Position numbers and translations under genes: made by a program. DNA of 64,000 bases from Terriglobia bacterium (lineage in GTDB: Bacteria > Acidobacteriota > Terriglobia > Bryobacterales > Bryobacteraceae): NCBI GenBank assembly GCA_020073145.1, contig JAIQFS010000025.1, positions 1 through 64,000 on the forward strand, given 5' to 3'. The notes beneath the pieces are model-generated. The model was given only the letters and a program-made list of their open reading frames with translations. It was not told where the DNA came from and searched no databases. The first letter of the stretch is position 1, and each line of letters begins with the position of its first letter. Shown here in pieces: positions 62,941-64,000 of the stretch.

Positions 62941-63877
62941 GACGCTGGTGGTCGCGCTCGGCGGCAACGCGATCACGCGGCCCGGCGAGCCGGGCACCAT
63001 CCCGCAGCAGTTTGCCCATACCGCCGAAACCCTGGAACATCTCACGCCGCTGTTCCGCGGCGACGCCCGCATCGTGATCACGCACGGCAACGGCCCGCAG
63101 ATTGGCAATATTCTGATTCGCGTGGAAGAGGGGGAGCGGCGTGTGCCGAGACTTCCGCTGGACACCTGCGTCTCCGACTCGCAGGGTGGCATGGGGTACA
63201 TGATTCAGCGCGTGGCGCTGGAGCTGTTCCGGCGCGAGCACATCGATCGCAGCGTGGCCACGATCATCACGCAAGTGCTGGTGAACGAGGGCGACCCCGG
63301 CATGGTCCATGCCACCAAGCCGATCGGCCCGTTTTACAGCGCCGCCGAGATGGAGCAGATTCGCCGCGAGAGGCCGCACTGGGAGGTCCAGGAAATCGAC
63401 CAGGGCCGGTGGCGCCGCGTGGTGGCCTCGCCGCGACCGATCCGCATCCTGGAAGAAGACGCGATTGCCAGGCTGCTCGATGCCGGCGTCGTGGTGGTCG
63501 CCTGTGGCGGCGGAGGAATTCCAGTGGCGTGGGAAGGCGACCGGCTGGTGGGCGTGGAAGGAGTGATCGATAAGGACTTCGCGTCCAGCCTGCTGGCGCG
63601 CCACCTGCGCGCGCAGAGGCTGATGATTGTGACGTCGGTGGAGCGGGTGGCGGTGCGGTTTGGCAAACCCGATCAGCAATGGCTCAACACCATCACCGTT
63701 GGAGAGGCACGTCTGTATCTGGCCGCCGGCGAGTTCCCACCCGGCTCGATGGGGCCGAAGATCGAAGCGGGCATCGAATTCGTCGACCAAGGCGGCCGGG
63801 AGTGCATCATCACCTCCGCCGAACAGGCCGCGCAGGCTCTGTGCGGCAGAGCCGGCACGCACCTGGTGGGGTCATGA
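62933..63877 (+). CDS. Carbamate kinase
   Basis: 314 aa. VVALGGNAITRPGEPGTIPQQFAH, VITHGNGPQIGN, LPLDTCVSDSQGGMGYMIQ and VVACGGGGIPVAWEGD then GVIDKDFASSLLA are standard. It transfers the phosphate of carbamoyl phosphate to ADP, giving ATP, CO2 and ammonia: the energy-conserving step of such pathways. Start ATG at 62933 overlaps ygeW by eight bases; stop overlaps the SsnA start (ATGA). Corresponds to E. coli YqeA/ArcC in the same cluster. Confidence 0.94.
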   Translation: MPETLVVALGGNAITRPGEPGTIPQQFAHTAETLEHLTPLFRGDARIVITHGNGPQIGNILIRVEEGERRVPRLPLDTCVSDSQGGMGYMIQRVALELFRREHIDRSVATIITQVLVNEGDPGMVHATKPIGPFYSAAEMEQIRRERPHWEVQEIDQGRWRRVVASPRPIRILEEDAIARLLDAGVVVVACGGGGIPVAWEGDRLVGVEGVIDKDFASSLLARHLRAQRLMIVTSVERVAVRFGKPDQQWLNTITVGEARLYLAAGEFPPGSMGPKIEAGIEFVDQGGRECIITSAEQAAQALCGRAGTHLVGS

Positions 63878-64000
63878 TTCTGACCAACGCCCGCGTGCTG
63901 ACCTTCGACTCCGCAAATCGCATGCTGGACTCCGGCAGCGTGGAAATCCGCGCGGACGGCAGCATCGGATTCGTGAAGTCCGGCCGTGTGCGCGGCAAGG
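63874..64000 (+). CDS. SsnA-like amidohydrolase (start only, runs off window)
   Basis: ATG at 63874 inside the carbamate kinase stop. The first 42 residues, MILTNARVLTFDSANRML followed by GSVEIRADGSIGFV, have the opening of SsnA and other amidohydrolase composite domains. The remainder lies outside the window, so the catalytic His motif is not visible. SsnA in E. coli lies in the same cluster and is needed for urate-derived intermediate hydrolysis. Truncated by the window edge, not by mutation. Confidence 0.7.
   Translation, partial: MILTNARVLTFDSANRMLDSGSVEIRADGSIGFVKSGRVRGK

Overview
The window looks like chromosomal DNA of a GC-rich soil Acidobacterium, probably of the Solibacter/Bryobacter group. 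I infer this from gene families typical of that lineage: two TIGR03435 'soil-associated' proteins, a VWFA-related Acidobacterial-domain protein, an Oar-like TonB-dependent receptor next to a DUF6152 gene, a DUF1800/DUF1501 secreted pair, a PadR regulator, and many Tat or Sec signal peptides. No insertion sequence, prophage, CRISPR array, tRNA or rRNA was recognised.

Layout. 0.3-3.9 kb: isoleucyl-tRNA synthetase with a GVHH active-site motif, then cytochrome c and a terminator. 3.9-11.4 kb: a TIGR03435 gene, then a tightly overlapping minus-strand operon uppS-cdsA-larC-metG-tatD-polyprenyl synthase. 11.4-16.5 kb: PilZ protein, cysS, a PLP sulfhydrylase/cystathionine synthase and a feruloyl-CoA-synthase-like ligase. 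16.6-25.5 kb: PadR regulator operon, DUF1800/DUF1501 pair, an orphan ribbon-helix-helix protein, a class V aminotransferase, an M48 protease and a hydroxyacid-oxoacid transhydrogenase. 25.5-40.9 kb: small proteins, rsfS, the TonB receptor with its divergent neighbours, an isoquinoline-1-oxidoreductase-like molybdoenzyme, the VWA protein, a PIG-L deacetylase, a second M48 protease, a pseudo-receiver and a YtxH protein. 40.9-44.8 kb: a four-gene minus-strand operon with an isocitrate-lyase-superfamily lyase, a two-subunit aconitase-family hydratase and an isocitrate/isopropylmalate-type dehydrogenase. 45-50.5 kb: a seven-repeat propeller lectin-like protein, ribosomal protein S1, an HU/IHF protein, a HIT protein, a strongly structured intergenic RNA-like element and two small basic proteins.

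50.7-64 kb: the most notable region. It resembles the E. coli yge/ygf purine (urate) degradation cluster. It encodes a threonine-synthase-like PLP enzyme, an 8-oxoguanine-deaminase-like amidohydrolase, a three-subunit xanthine-dehydrogenase-type molybdenum hydroxylase, a YgeY-type M20 hydrolase, a shortened YgfK iron-sulfur protein, the carbamoyltransferase YgeW, carbamate kinase and the start of SsnA. From 55.08 kb on, every gene overlaps the next, so the set is probably one transcript driven from about 55.02-55.05 kb. Inferred logic: the hydroxylase opens purine oxidation, amidohydrolases and the M20 enzyme open and trim intermediates, YgeW releases carbamoyl phosphate, and carbamate kinase turns it into ATP.

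Several start codons lie only 5-10 bases after a good -10 box, so leaderless transcription may be common in this genome.
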